Positions 26,799-35,854 of a stretch of DNA of 64,000 nt are shown here, piece after piece. A program made the translations under genes and the position numbers. Source of the DNA: Desulfobacter sp. (lineage in GTDB: Bacteria; Desulfobacterota; Desulfobacteria; Desulfobacterales; Desulfobacteraceae); assembly GCA_028768545.1 (NCBI GenBank), contig CP054838.1:387501-451500 (forward strand). The letters are read 5' to 3'. Position 1 is the stretch's first letter, and every line of letters begins with the position of its first letter. Below the pieces are notes generated by a model, which worked only from the letters and a program-made list of their open reading frames with translations, did not search any database and was not told the origin of the DNA.

Positions 26799-27668
26799 TT
26801 ACAAGGCTCTCATGGATTCAGGTTTTAAAGGAACCTTTCCCTTGAGAGCCTGTGATATCAGTTCAAGTGTTTCTTCCTTGTCCCTGGGCAGCCGGGCCCG
26901 GATGGGAAGGTAATTGGAGGCATGATTGGCGTGGAAAAGCCCGTCCGTCAATGTGGTGGCGGCAATCATCGCCCCAAGCTCGGTCAGCATTTCTTCAGGG
27001 CCTAAGAGGGGAAATTCCCCGGCCTGGTATTGGTCGTGGAGTTCTGTGCCCGGAATCAGCATCAGGCTTAAGGCGCCCACATATTCAGGATCCATGGCCG
27101 TGAGGACCCGGCCGGTTTCCCGGGCATGATCCAAGGAACCTTTTCGGCCCCCAAGGCCCAAAAGCACGGTAACCGAGACCTTGATCCCGGCCGCCTTGAG
27201 CTTTTTGCCCATGGTGATCATTTTCTGGGAATCCGCCCCTTTATTGATGGCCTTTAACACCTTGTCATCACCGGATTCAAGGCCCATATAGGCAATTTTC
27301 ACCCCAAGGTCGCGTAATTGGCGCAGCTCTTCAGGGGTTTTCATCTTGATGCTCTTGGTATTGGCATAGACGCCGATCCGCTCCACCCAGGGCAGGCGGT
27401 CTCTTATCCGTTCAAGAATGGGAACCAGCCGTTTCTGGGGAATGATCATGGCATCCCCGTCGCAGAGGAACAACCGGTTCTGGCACCGGCAATTGGCCCT
27501 TGCAAACTCAATGTCCTCAAAAATCACATCATCTTTCTTGATGTTGAACCGCTTGCCCCGAAACGTCCCGCAAAAGGTGCATTTATTATGGGAGCATCCC
27601 AGGGTGACCTGGAGCAAAATACTGTTGGCCTCACTGGGCGGCCGGATAATCATACCCTCATAGTGCAT
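26799..27668 (-). CDS. radical SAM protein of unknown substrate
   Basis: A 289-residue radical SAM enzyme from the ATG at 27668 (MHYEGMIIRPPSEANSI), chosen because GGGG lies eight bases upstream; the frame is open to 27692. The cluster motif is CSHNKCTFCGTF (C-x4-C-x2-C), slightly wider than the usual Cx3CxxC. MGLESGDDKVLKAINKG and VTVLLGLGGR are the SAM-binding parts seen in Elp3/HemN-like proteins. There is no extra B12 domain. It shares the transketolase transcript, which does not reveal its job. Confidence 0.82.
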   Translation of the reverse strand: MHYEGMIIRPPSEANSILLQVTLGCSHNKCTFCGTFRGKRFNIKKDDVIFEDIEFARANCRCQNRLFLCDGDAMIIPQKRLVPILERIRDRLPWVERIGVYANTKSIKMKTPEELRQLRDLGVKIAYMGLESGDDKVLKAINKGADSQKMITMGKKLKAAGIKVSVTVLLGLGGRKGSLDHARETGRVLTAMDPEYVGALSLMLIPGTELHDQYQAGEFPLLGPEEMLTELGAMIAATTLTDGLFHANHASNYLPIRARLPRDKEETLELISQALKGKVPLKPESMRAL

Positions 27669-27879
27669 TGCGCATCCCCTGTTAAAAATCAAAACTTCTT
27701 TTTAACAGGTATTATTAAAAAATTCAATATCTTAATTCTTTTTTAGGACAAGGGTCTGGCCATGCCAGAATCTTTTGGCACTAAATTCAAAAGGTGGCCG
27801 GCATAGCGGCAGTCCCATCCTTTGGTTGTCATTTCAACCGCCGGAGCCTGCATGCCGGGGCCGCCTACCCATGAAAGTA

Positions 27880-29216
27880 TTAGGGCTGATCCAGAACCAC
27901 TTGGGTTCCGTTGAGATAGAGCTTGCCATCCTTGGTCTCTGCCCCATGGCAGAGTCTATCCCCTTTGGGGACAAAAAGCCCGGTCTCCATTCCCGGAAAA
28001 ACCGGAGCGGTTAAATCCTGCCTTGGACCTGCCAGTTCCCGGGGCATGCAAAGCTCTGATTCAAGGGAAAAATAGTCCAGGGCCAGGGACGGCTGGCCTG
28101 CAAACAAAATAAACTGGGCCAGGGAGATATTTTTTTTCAGCCCCAGCAGAAACCGGCCCTCAATTTTACCCTGGGGCAACTTCATGTCCACCTGGGACAC
28201 CTGAATTTCAAGTCCCTTTTTCAGCAGTTTTTCAACCTCGGCCATAATCTGAGCGCTGTTCTTTGCCATGGCACCTCCCATAATTGCCTGAATCTCTTCG
28301 GGCTGGATATTGGGGTTGGACATCTGGGAGAGATACTGGTTGGTAATTTTTGAATACAAAAGGATAAGATTTTCATAGGCCTGGGCGTCCATATGATTTA
28401 CCCCGACCTGGAAAGACCAGCCGGACAGGTCCTGACCGTTAAAGTCCACCTGGTCTGCGGTCATGCCCATACCCAGGTTTAACTCTTTTTTATCTTCAGT
28501 GGCCGTCATATGGTAGGTCAGGGCAAGATTGGACAGATCAATCTTCTCCTGGTCTTCATCAATGGTAAACCGATCCACAGTCATGGATCCCTTACCCTGC
28601 CAGAGCAACCGGGTCAGACGGGTCATCTGGGAATCAAAATGGACGGGCCCTATCCCGTTTTCCTCATTCTCAAAAAGCCCGGCCCAGTTGCCCTGGAACT
28701 CTATTTTTTCAAAGCTTTTGTCCACAGAGACGGTCATGTCAAGACCCTTGACACTGAGGGGGGGGGGACTTGGGGGGGGGTAATTGAAAATTCATCCAGG
28801 GAGATGGTGCTGACAATGGGGCCGGAAACCGCGTACCGGGTCTGGATTTTCAAAGGATTTTTCCCGTTCAGATGGGTATTGACCCAATCGGTAAACCAGA
28901 GATTTTTTTCCAGGCTGGTTTCAGACGTAATGCCTAAAAACCCATGGGAGGCGGTTTCCACAAAGCGTATATCCTTGATGCCGTATACCGGTTCAAGGCT
29001 GCCAAAGTCGATTTTCCACTCAAACCGGGTGTCAAAAAGCCCTCTGTCATATTCAACAATGGCAAGTTTCAGATCCGATCCGGTCTGACTATACATCTGG
29101 TTGATATCCTGGAACCCTTTTTGAACGGTCCTCTCCATGAGAATACCGTTGAAAAAAAGCATCCCCGGAATTCCGGCTAAAACAAGTACAGCAATGACAA
29201 GAAACCCTTTTTTCAT
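27880..29216 (-). pseudogene. YdgA-like (DUF945) protein, split at two adjacent C tracts
   Basis: The first frame starts with a signal anchor (MKKGFLVIAVLVLAGIPG) and continues with the DUF945 pattern to ITPPQVPPPS. There the minus strand reads C9, AAGT, C10 (28758-28780), and the frame ends at 28734. The second frame continues without loss as LSVKGLDMTVSVDKSFEK to the stop at 27880. One added C in either tract (or two fewer) would give a single protein of about 445 residues. YdgA-like proteins are inner-membrane/periplasmic with unclear function. It is upstream of the radical SAM gene on the same strand. Confidence 0.72.
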
Positions 29217-29389
29217 GACCTGCCCCTTTAAATTATTGAAAATTCAGAATTTTTAATTCCATTGAAAACACACCACCATCGGATATCAGACCCGGGAAAA
29301 CGATGCAAGAAAAATAATGCCCAACATTACCAGGAACTTGTTTTTCAACACCCAAAAAACAGGGGCAGGTTCAACGGTGGTCAACCCGC

Positions 29390-31528
29390 CTAAACATCTA
29401 TCAGCCGCTGCTTGAGTCCGGAAAGACGCAGGGCGGTTTTATTGTTTTCAAACGCGGTTTCAAAGGCCTTAGAAGAGCCCACAATGATGACCAGGTGTTT
29501 TCCCCGGGTCATGGCGGTATAGAGCAGATTTCGCTGAAGAAGGAGAAAATGGGGAAGGGTCAGGGCAATGATCACGGCCTGATATTCCGAGCCCTGGGAC
29601 TTGTGTACGGAAATGGTATAGGCCAGGGTAAGTTCGTCCAGTTCGAGCAGTTCATAGGGAACTCTCCGGCCCTCATAGTCCACCACCACTTTTCCCTTGG
29701 TCTTGTCCGCCTCTGCCACCCGGCCGATATCCCCGTTAAACACCTCTTTTTCATAGTTGTTCTTAAGATGCATGACCTTGTCTCCGGGCTTGAAAACCAC
29801 CCCATGACTCTCAATGCCCCCGGCCGAGGTGTTGAGGACCGCCTGGAGCTGCTGATTGAGGTTGATGGTGCCGGCTTCCCCCCGGTGCATGGGGGTGAGA
29901 ACCTGGACCTCTTCAATATGGGGAAAGGCCTTGGGAATCCGCTTTGCGCAAAGTTCTGAAATGGTCTCAACCACCCGGGAGGGCTCCCGGGTTTCAATAA
30001 AGTAAAACTCAGATGCCGTATCAGGCCCGGCCGATTTTATATCGGGCATCCGGCCTTTGCGTATGGCATGGGCATGCATGACAATAGGGCTTTCAAGGGC
30101 CTGGCGAAAAATCCGGGTCAGCGAAAAAATCTCCACACATTTTGACTCGATAAGATCGGACAATACATTGCCCGGCCCCACCGAGGGCAGCTGAAAGGTG
30201 TCTCCCACCAGGATCAGGCTGGCGCCTGCGGGCATGGCCTCCACCAGGCGGTACATCAAAAAAGTATCCACCATGGAGGCTTCATCCACCACAAAAAGAT
30301 CCAGGTCCAGAGGGTTGGCAAAGTTTTTCCCAAAGGTCCCGGTTTCATGGTCAAACCCTAAAAGCTTGTGCAGGGTAAAGGCTTTTTTACCTGTGACCTC
30401 TGAAAGCCTGCGGGCGGCCCGGCCCGTTGGCGCGCTTAGCACCACCTTGAGATCCAGCCCTTTGAACACCGTGCAAAGGGCCCTGACCAGGGTGGTCTTT
30501 CCAGTACCCGGCCCCCCTGTGATAATGGAGACTTTCTGGGCCAGAATCTGTGTCACCACATCCAGCTGCTCTTTGGAAAGCCTTACCGCCATGGTGGAGA
30601 GCACCTTCTCCGTGATCTGGTCTTCATTGATGGCAAATTGTCGTGCCGGCATGGACAAGAGTGCCTGTATCCTGCGGGCAATCCCTTGTTCAGCCTGGTA
30701 AAGCCGGTAAAGATAGATGCAGTTGTCTTCTGCCACCACCTCTTTTTGATCTGATAACTTGGATAAAACCGGTTCAAACATCCGAGGGTCCACCCCGGTC
30801 TGCCGGGCACATCCCCGGATCAAGGCCTGCTTTTCTCCGTATACATGCCCCTCCTGCGCCAAAAGAATGAGTTGACAGACAAGGCAGGCAGCCAGACGGT
30901 TTTCATCATCTCTGGGGATGCCGGCCGCTCTGGCCATGCGATCTGCGGCCCTGAACCCGATGGCAGGGATATCTTTTGCCAGAAGATAGGGATCGGTTTT
31001 AAGAACGTCAAGAGCGCCATTTCCGTAGGTTTTCAATATGGTCCCGGCATGGGCGACCCCCACGGGACTCCCCTGAAGAAAGTGCATCACCCGCCGGACG
31101 GAATGATGGGCGTTCCAGGCCTTTTCGATCAAATTTTTCTTGGCCTTGCCAATGCCGTGGACATCCAGCAGCTTTTCCGGCTGATTTTCAATCACCTCAA
31201 GGGTATCTTCACCCAAGGTATCCACGATCCTGTCGGCAAGGGAGGCACTGATCCCCGGGATCAGGCCGGATCCCAGATATTTTCGGATGCCTAAGATTGT
31301 ATCAGGCAGGGTGACCTCATAGGTATCCGTCTTGAACTGGTCCCCGTATTTGGGATGGGAAATCCATGATCCGTTCAGGGTCAATTGCTCGCCTTCAGCC
31401 ACCCCGGCCAGGTGGCCGACCACGGTAACCGGCTCAACCACCTTCGGCAGCCTCACCCGGCAGACCGTATAATGGTTGTCAGGATTCTGGTAGGTGATGC
31501 GGGAAAGCTTTCCTTTGATGGTGATCAT
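29390..31528 (-). CDS. recD2: RecD2-type ATP-dependent DNA helicase
   Basis: A 712-residue SF1B 5'-3' helicase of the RecD/TraA group that acts without RecBC in repair and fork rescue. The N-terminal extension has helix-hairpin-helix segments (GSGLIPGISASLADRIVD, DVHGIGKAKKNLIE). Walker A is ITGGPGTGKTT, Walker B FVVDEASMVD, and the C-terminal motif VI is in YTAMTRGKHL, with SVHKSQGSEY before it. It overlaps the end of gmhB by four bases (ATGA) and is the last gene of the hsp20-lon operon. Confidence 0.93.
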   Translation of the reverse strand: MITIKGKLSRITYQNPDNHYTVCRVRLPKVVEPVTVVGHLAGVAEGEQLTLNGSWISHPKYGDQFKTDTYEVTLPDTILGIRKYLGSGLIPGISASLADRIVDTLGEDTLEVIENQPEKLLDVHGIGKAKKNLIEKAWNAHHSVRRVMHFLQGSPVGVAHAGTILKTYGNGALDVLKTDPYLLAKDIPAIGFRAADRMARAAGIPRDDENRLAACLVCQLILLAQEGHVYGEKQALIRGCARQTGVDPRMFEPVLSKLSDQKEVVAEDNCIYLYRLYQAEQGIARRIQALLSMPARQFAINEDQITEKVLSTMAVRLSKEQLDVVTQILAQKVSIITGGPGTGKTTLVRALCTVFKGLDLKVVLSAPTGRAARRLSEVTGKKAFTLHKLLGFDHETGTFGKNFANPLDLDLFVVDEASMVDTFLMYRLVEAMPAGASLILVGDTFQLPSVGPGNVLSDLIESKCVEIFSLTRIFRQALESPIVMHAHAIRKGRMPDIKSAGPDTASEFYFIETREPSRVVETISELCAKRIPKAFPHIEEVQVLTPMHRGEAGTINLNQQLQAVLNTSAGGIESHGVVFKPGDKVMHLKNNYEKEVFNGDIGRVAEADKTKGKVVVDYEGRRVPYELLELDELTLAYTISVHKSQGSEYQAVIIALTLPHFLLLQRNLLYTAMTRGKHLVIIVGSSKAFETAFENNKTALRLSGLKQRLIDV

Positions 31529-32088
31529 GGCAGGGGGGCAAGGGTGGAAATAATCCAGGTGGCCGCCGCGTAAAGGTCCTGGGCAAAAAAATCAGGGATA
31601 ATATTGCGGTCTGAAAGCAAGGCCAAGGCCTTGTGCCCGTTGCCCGTGGCCACCAGAATATTGTTTGCGCAGCCGGCAGCAATCCCGCATTCAATATCCT
31701 TGGCTGAATCCCCCACCATCACCGCTTTTTCAAGATCCATCCTGTGGCGGTCAACCGCCTGAATAATAAGGCCGGGCAAAGGTTTTCTGCAAGGGCAGTT
31801 TTCATCCGGGGCATGGGGGCAGAAAAAAATATCCTTTATCCGCCCCCCGGCCGCTTCCACCCCGGCGGTCATCCGGTCAAAAATCGCCTCCAGGGTCTTT
31901 TGGGTAATCATCTTGCGCCCGACAGCAGACTGGTTGGTAATGATCACCACCTCAAACCCGTGGGCTGTCAGCAAGGCAACGGCCTCGGGACTTCGGGGAA
32001 TAAAGTGAAACTCATCCGGGGTTTTGATATAATCAGGAGAATCCACATTGATCACCCCGTCCCGGTCTAAAAAAATCGTATGTGTCAT
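31525..32088 (-). CDS. gmhB: D-glycero-D-manno-heptose 1,7-bisphosphate 7-phosphatase
   Basis: A HAD-type phosphatase of the ADP-heptose pathway for LPS inner core. It has the nucleophile motif FLDRDGVIN, the TNQSAVGR segment, the zinc-binding loop CPHAPDENCPCRKP and the VGDSAKDIECG motif. The start at 32088 (MTHTIFLDRDG) is preferred because the family begins there; the open frame extends to 32154 into rlpA. It is four bases from the rlpA stop and overlaps recD2. Confidence 0.9.
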   Translation of the reverse strand: MTHTIFLDRDGVINVDSPDYIKTPDEFHFIPRSPEAVALLTAHGFEVVIITNQSAVGRKMITQKTLEAIFDRMTAGVEAAGGRIKDIFFCPHAPDENCPCRKPLPGLIIQAVDRHRMDLEKAVMVGDSAKDIECGIAAGCANNILVATGNGHKALALLSDRNIIPDFFAQDLYAAATWIISTLAPLP

Positions 32089-32092
32089 AAAT

Positions 32093-32875
32093 TTACTCGG
32101 CAACGGCAAAGGTGTGGCCGAACCCCTCAAGCTGGTCACTGAACCTGACCGCATCCTTGAGATTGGAAAACTTTCCGATCCTTACCCGGTAAAACTGCCC
32201 CCGGTCATCTTCATACGGGACAATATGGGCGTTAAGATAGGTGGCAGATAATTTTTTGCGGTAGGCCTCTGCATTGGTTTTCACCTTGAAGGCCCCCACC
32301 TGTACGGTGAAATTGCCCTTCCAATAATCCACAGGCTTGAATGCCACAGGTGTATGGTCTTTTTTGGAATAGGAGGTGGCCCGGCCCAAAGCCGTGACCC
32401 TCACCCTTGCCGTGCCAGGACCGACCATGCCGATTTTATGGGCCCCGGAATAGGACAGATCAATAATCCTTCCTGTGACAAACGGCCCCCGGTCATTGAC
32501 CCGCACCTGAATCTGCTGACCATTGTTCAAATTTTCCACCCTGACCCAGGTGTTCATGGGCAAGGTTTTATGGGCCGCGGTCATGGCATACATATTATAG
32601 GTTTCTCCGTTGGAGGTTTTCCGGCCATGAAATTTTTTACCATACCAGGAGGCGGTTCCCTTTTCCACATACCCGCTGGCCGTGGCCAGGGGCACATATT
32701 GTTTTCCCTTTATGGTATAGGGCCTCTGGGTGGCAGGGGTTTTGCCCGAACTTGTTTTCTTGGGCGGCCGATGTTGGCCTTTGTAAGGGTCTTTCACTTT
32801 TGAGGCGCACCCGGCACAGGCCAGGGCAAGACAAGAGATCAAAATAATCAGATACGGGGTAAATTTATTTTTCAT
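32093..32875 (-). CDS. rlpA: RlpA-family septal lipoprotein (lytic transglycosylase type)
   Basis: An outer-membrane lipoprotein that, in studied species, cleaves glycan strands lacking stem peptides at the septum. The signal peptide ends in the lipobox ACAGC (Cys23). A double-psi beta-barrel follows (about 74-165: KGTASWYGKKFHGRKTSNGE, VNDRGPF, IDLSYSGAHKIG), and a SPOR domain closes the protein (about 185-260). Of 260 residues in total. It starts three bases after the lon stop on the same strand. Confidence 0.92.
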   Translation of the reverse strand: MKNKFTPYLIILISCLALACAGCASKVKDPYKGQHRPPKKTSSGKTPATQRPYTIKGKQYVPLATASGYVEKGTASWYGKKFHGRKTSNGETYNMYAMTAAHKTLPMNTWVRVENLNNGQQIQVRVNDRGPFVTGRIIDLSYSGAHKIGMVGPGTARVRVTALGRATSYSKKDHTPVAFKPVDYWKGNFTVQVGAFKVKTNAEAYRKKLSATYLNAHIVPYEDDRGQFYRVRIGKFSNLKDAVRFSDQLEGFGHTFAVAE

Positions 32876-32878
32876 AAT

Positions 32879-35227
32879 TTATTGCAGAGCGATATCAAGG
32901 ACATCTTCCATTTTATCGGTAAAAAGAAATTCCATCCTGGACTGGATGTAGGCGGGTACGTCTTCCATGTCTTTTTTATTCCACTGGGGGAGAATCAAGG
33001 TGCGAATACCGCCCCTGTGGGCGGCAATGACCTTGTCCTTGATCCCGCCCACAGGCAGGACCTCGCCCCTGAGGGTAATCTCTCCGGTCATGGCCATTCG
33101 GGGCCTGACCTTTTTGTCCGCGATCAAAGAGGCCAGGGCGGTGAGCATGGTCACCCCGGCTGAGGGGCCATCTTTAGGAATGGAGCCTTCGGGCACATGA
33201 ATATGAATATCATGGGTATCAAAAAAAGACTCATCCAATGAGAGTTTTTTAGCATTGGACCGGATATAGCTTAAGGCGGTTGAGGCCGACTCTTTCATGA
33301 CATCCCCGAGCTGGCCGGTCAATGTCAGTCCCTTGCCTCCCTTCATGGATACCGCCTCCACAAAAAGGACTTCCCCGCCCACAGGGGTCCAGGCAAGTCC
33401 CACCACCACCCCGGGGGTATTGATCCGTTTGGCCATGTCCGGCATATTCTGAACCGGGCCCAGAAACTGCCCAAGCTCATTCAAGCCTATGGTCAGGGTT
33501 TTGACCTCTTGTTCGGCAATTTTAGCCGCCACGCCCCGGCAGATGGCCCCGATGCGCCGCTCCAGGTTCCGCAGGCCCGACTCCCTTGTATAGCCTGAAA
33601 TAATTTTTTTAACCGCGCCCGGGGTGATCCTGACCTGGCCGGATTTAAGGCCGTTGGCCTCACGCTGGCGGGGAATAAGGTATCGTGTGGCGATCTTGAG
33701 TTTTTCTTCCTGGGTATACCCGCTCAGTTCCAGCACCTCCATCCGGTCCCGCAAAGGGGCGGGAATGGTATGAAGCACATTGGCCGTGGTCAAAAACATG
33801 ACATCGGACAGGTCAAAGGCCACATCCAGATAATGATCAATAAAGGTATGGTTTTGTTCAGGATCCAGAACCTCGAGCAAAGCAGATGAGGGATCCCCGT
33901 GGTAGGAGGAGTTGACCTTGTCAATTTCGTCCAGCATGAACACGGGATTTTTCTTGCCCGCCTTTCTCAGATGCTGGATGATCCTTCCGGGCAGCGCCCC
34001 CACATAAGTCCTGCGGTGGCCGCGGATTTCAGCCTCATCCCTGACGCCCCCCAGGGCAATGCGGACAAATTCCCGGCCCATGGCCTTGGCAATGGACTGG
34101 CCCAAAGAGGTTTTACCCGTGCCGGGCGGTCCTGTAAAACAGAGGATCGGGCCTTTGGAGTCTTTTTTTAATTTCCGGACGGCCAGGTATTCCAATATTC
34201 TTTTTTTGGGTTTTTCAAGGCCGTAATGGTCACGATCCAGAACCTGGCGGGCCTCTTTAATGGAAAGCCGTTCCTGGGAGGTTTCATTCCAGGGCAAAGA
34301 GGTCAGCCAGTCCAGATAGGTGGAGGCAACCACATATTCAGAGGAAGACGGATGCATCCGGCCCAGGCGGAGCAGCTCACGATCCGCCTCTTTTCTGGCC
34401 TCTTCAGGCAATTGTTTTTCTTCGATCAGGGCCTGGTACTCCCGGATTTCCACACTGTCGTCTTCGGTTTCTCCCAGCTCTTCCTTGATGGCTTTGAGCT
34501 GCTGGCGCAGGTAATACTCCCGCTGACGCTTGTCCATGTCTTCTTTGACCTGGTTCTGGATCTTGGAACCCATCTCAAGGATTTCAAGCTGGTCATTGAC
34601 CAGGCGGGTGACTTTTTTAAGTCTCAGGTTCACATCCAAAAGCTCAATGACTTTCTGCTTTTCCATGACCGGGGCATTGATGGTGGAGGCCACCATATCG
34701 GCCAGAACATTGGGCTCCTGCAGGGATTTGACCATATGCCCCATCTCAGAGGGCAGTCCCGGGGACAGGTCAACAATTTTTTCATACTGGTCCACAATAT
34801 TGGACATCAGGGCGCGGTTTTCCTTGTTCCGGTCTGCGTTCCTGCTTTTGAGGACGGAGATGTCGGCCTGCATGTACTGCTTTCCCTTGAGAAATTCAAC
34901 CACCCGGAACCGGTTCAGCCCCTGGATCAGCAACTGGGCTTTTTCATCTTCCATTTTGGACATCTTGAGAATCATGGCCACGGTACCGATGCGGTGAAGC
35001 TCTCCTGCGGTATGTTTTGAATCAATGTCCGAGCGTTTGGACAAAAGCAGGCCCAGCATCCTGTTTCCGGCCATGGCTTCATCAATCAAATCAATGGCCT
35101 CTTTCTGGATCAAAACCAGGGGAAGAACCATCTTGGGAAACAGATTGGTATCCACAATGGGAAGAATGGGCAGGGTGTTTGGAATGTCGTCTGTGCTGAT
35201 GGGAGAGGGATGTCTTAAGTCATCCAT
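32879..35227 (-). CDS. lon: ATP-dependent protease Lon
   Basis: Cytoplasmic AAA+ protease for misfolded and regulatory proteins. The 782 residues comprise the N-terminal LON domain (about 20-215), a coiled region, and the AAA module with Walker A GPPGTGKT (366-373). The protease domain has the Ser689 (PKDGPSAGV)/Lys732 (GGIKDKV) dyad. It lies nine bases downstream of the small heat-shock gene, an obvious protein-quality-control pair. Confidence 0.97.
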   Translation of the reverse strand: MDDLRHPSPISTDDIPNTLPILPIVDTNLFPKMVLPLVLIQKEAIDLIDEAMAGNRMLGLLLSKRSDIDSKHTAGELHRIGTVAMILKMSKMEDEKAQLLIQGLNRFRVVEFLKGKQYMQADISVLKSRNADRNKENRALMSNIVDQYEKIVDLSPGLPSEMGHMVKSLQEPNVLADMVASTINAPVMEKQKVIELLDVNLRLKKVTRLVNDQLEILEMGSKIQNQVKEDMDKRQREYYLRQQLKAIKEELGETEDDSVEIREYQALIEEKQLPEEARKEADRELLRLGRMHPSSSEYVVASTYLDWLTSLPWNETSQERLSIKEARQVLDRDHYGLEKPKKRILEYLAVRKLKKDSKGPILCFTGPPGTGKTSLGQSIAKAMGREFVRIALGGVRDEAEIRGHRRTYVGALPGRIIQHLRKAGKKNPVFMLDEIDKVNSSYHGDPSSALLEVLDPEQNHTFIDHYLDVAFDLSDVMFLTTANVLHTIPAPLRDRMEVLELSGYTQEEKLKIATRYLIPRQREANGLKSGQVRITPGAVKKIISGYTRESGLRNLERRIGAICRGVAAKIAEQEVKTLTIGLNELGQFLGPVQNMPDMAKRINTPGVVVGLAWTPVGGEVLFVEAVSMKGGKGLTLTGQLGDVMKESASTALSYIRSNAKKLSLDESFFDTHDIHIHVPEGSIPKDGPSAGVTMLTALASLIADKKVRPRMAMTGEITLRGEVLPVGGIKDKVIAAHRGGIRTLILPQWNKKDMEDVPAYIQSRMEFLFTDKMEDVLDIALQ

Positions 35228-35236
35228 TCGTAGTCC

Positions 35237-35689
35237 TTATAGAAAATCCATAGACATATTCTGTTTTTGTTTCATTGTTTTTCCGAGTAATTTGCCCAGG
35301 GTAAGCTCAAGGAATCCCCTGGAAAACGATGCAGAGACCTTTTCCACATCAATGACGCTGGGCAGGTAGAGCACCCGCTCAAACTGCCCGAACTGGATCT
35401 CGGCCAGCCGGTATGTGGCTGTGGGTTCGGGCTGGCTGCTCTGCCTGTTGCCCGAAATTCTCACCGCCTTGTCGGAAAGCTCAATCACCATGTCTTCCCG
35501 CCTCACCCCGGCCATTTCAGCCTGGATAATAATTTCTTCTCTGGTTTCAAATATATCCATCTGGGGCTTCCACACCCGCTTTGAAAAACAGAACATTGGG
35601 TTAACCGACTGAAACATCTCCTCAAAGGTTTTTTCTTCTGTGGCAGGTGTTTCAATATTATCCCCAAACCGAATTTCTATATGTTCCAT
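35237..35689 (-). CDS. Hsp20/alpha-crystallin-family small heat-shock protein
   Basis: A 150-residue chaperone. The alpha-crystallin domain covers about residues 40-140 (MDIFETREEIIIQAEMAGVR, VRISGNRQ, RVLYLPSVIDVEKVSASFSRG, LELTLGKL). It is the first gene of the hsp20-lon-rlpA-gmhB-recD2 series, with gaps of nine bases or less or overlaps throughout. No convincing heat-shock promoter or CIRCE element was found upstream. Confidence 0.9.
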   Translation of the reverse strand: MEHIEIRFGDNIETPATEEKTFEEMFQSVNPMFCFSKRVWKPQMDIFETREEIIIQAEMAGVRREDMVIELSDKAVRISGNRQSSQPEPTATYRLAEIQFGQFERVLYLPSVIDVEKVSASFSRGFLELTLGKLLGKTMKQKQNMSMDFL

Positions 35690-35854
35690 AAAAAGCTCCT
35701 GATAACGCTTATCCTGCTTAATGCCTGGTTACACAAGGCTTAAACCGATCAATGGACCGATCCTGCAAAAATACCATCTGCCAAAGTGCTTGTAAAGAGA
35801 GATGTAAAAATTGTCCTGAAAAATAAAACGTTTATCCCAAAAAAGCAGGTCGTC

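Noticed and set aside
34226..35020. A 264-codon plus-strand frame opposite lon
   Set aside because: It lies wholly antisense to the conserved Lon N-terminal and AAA regions and has no recognisable motif.
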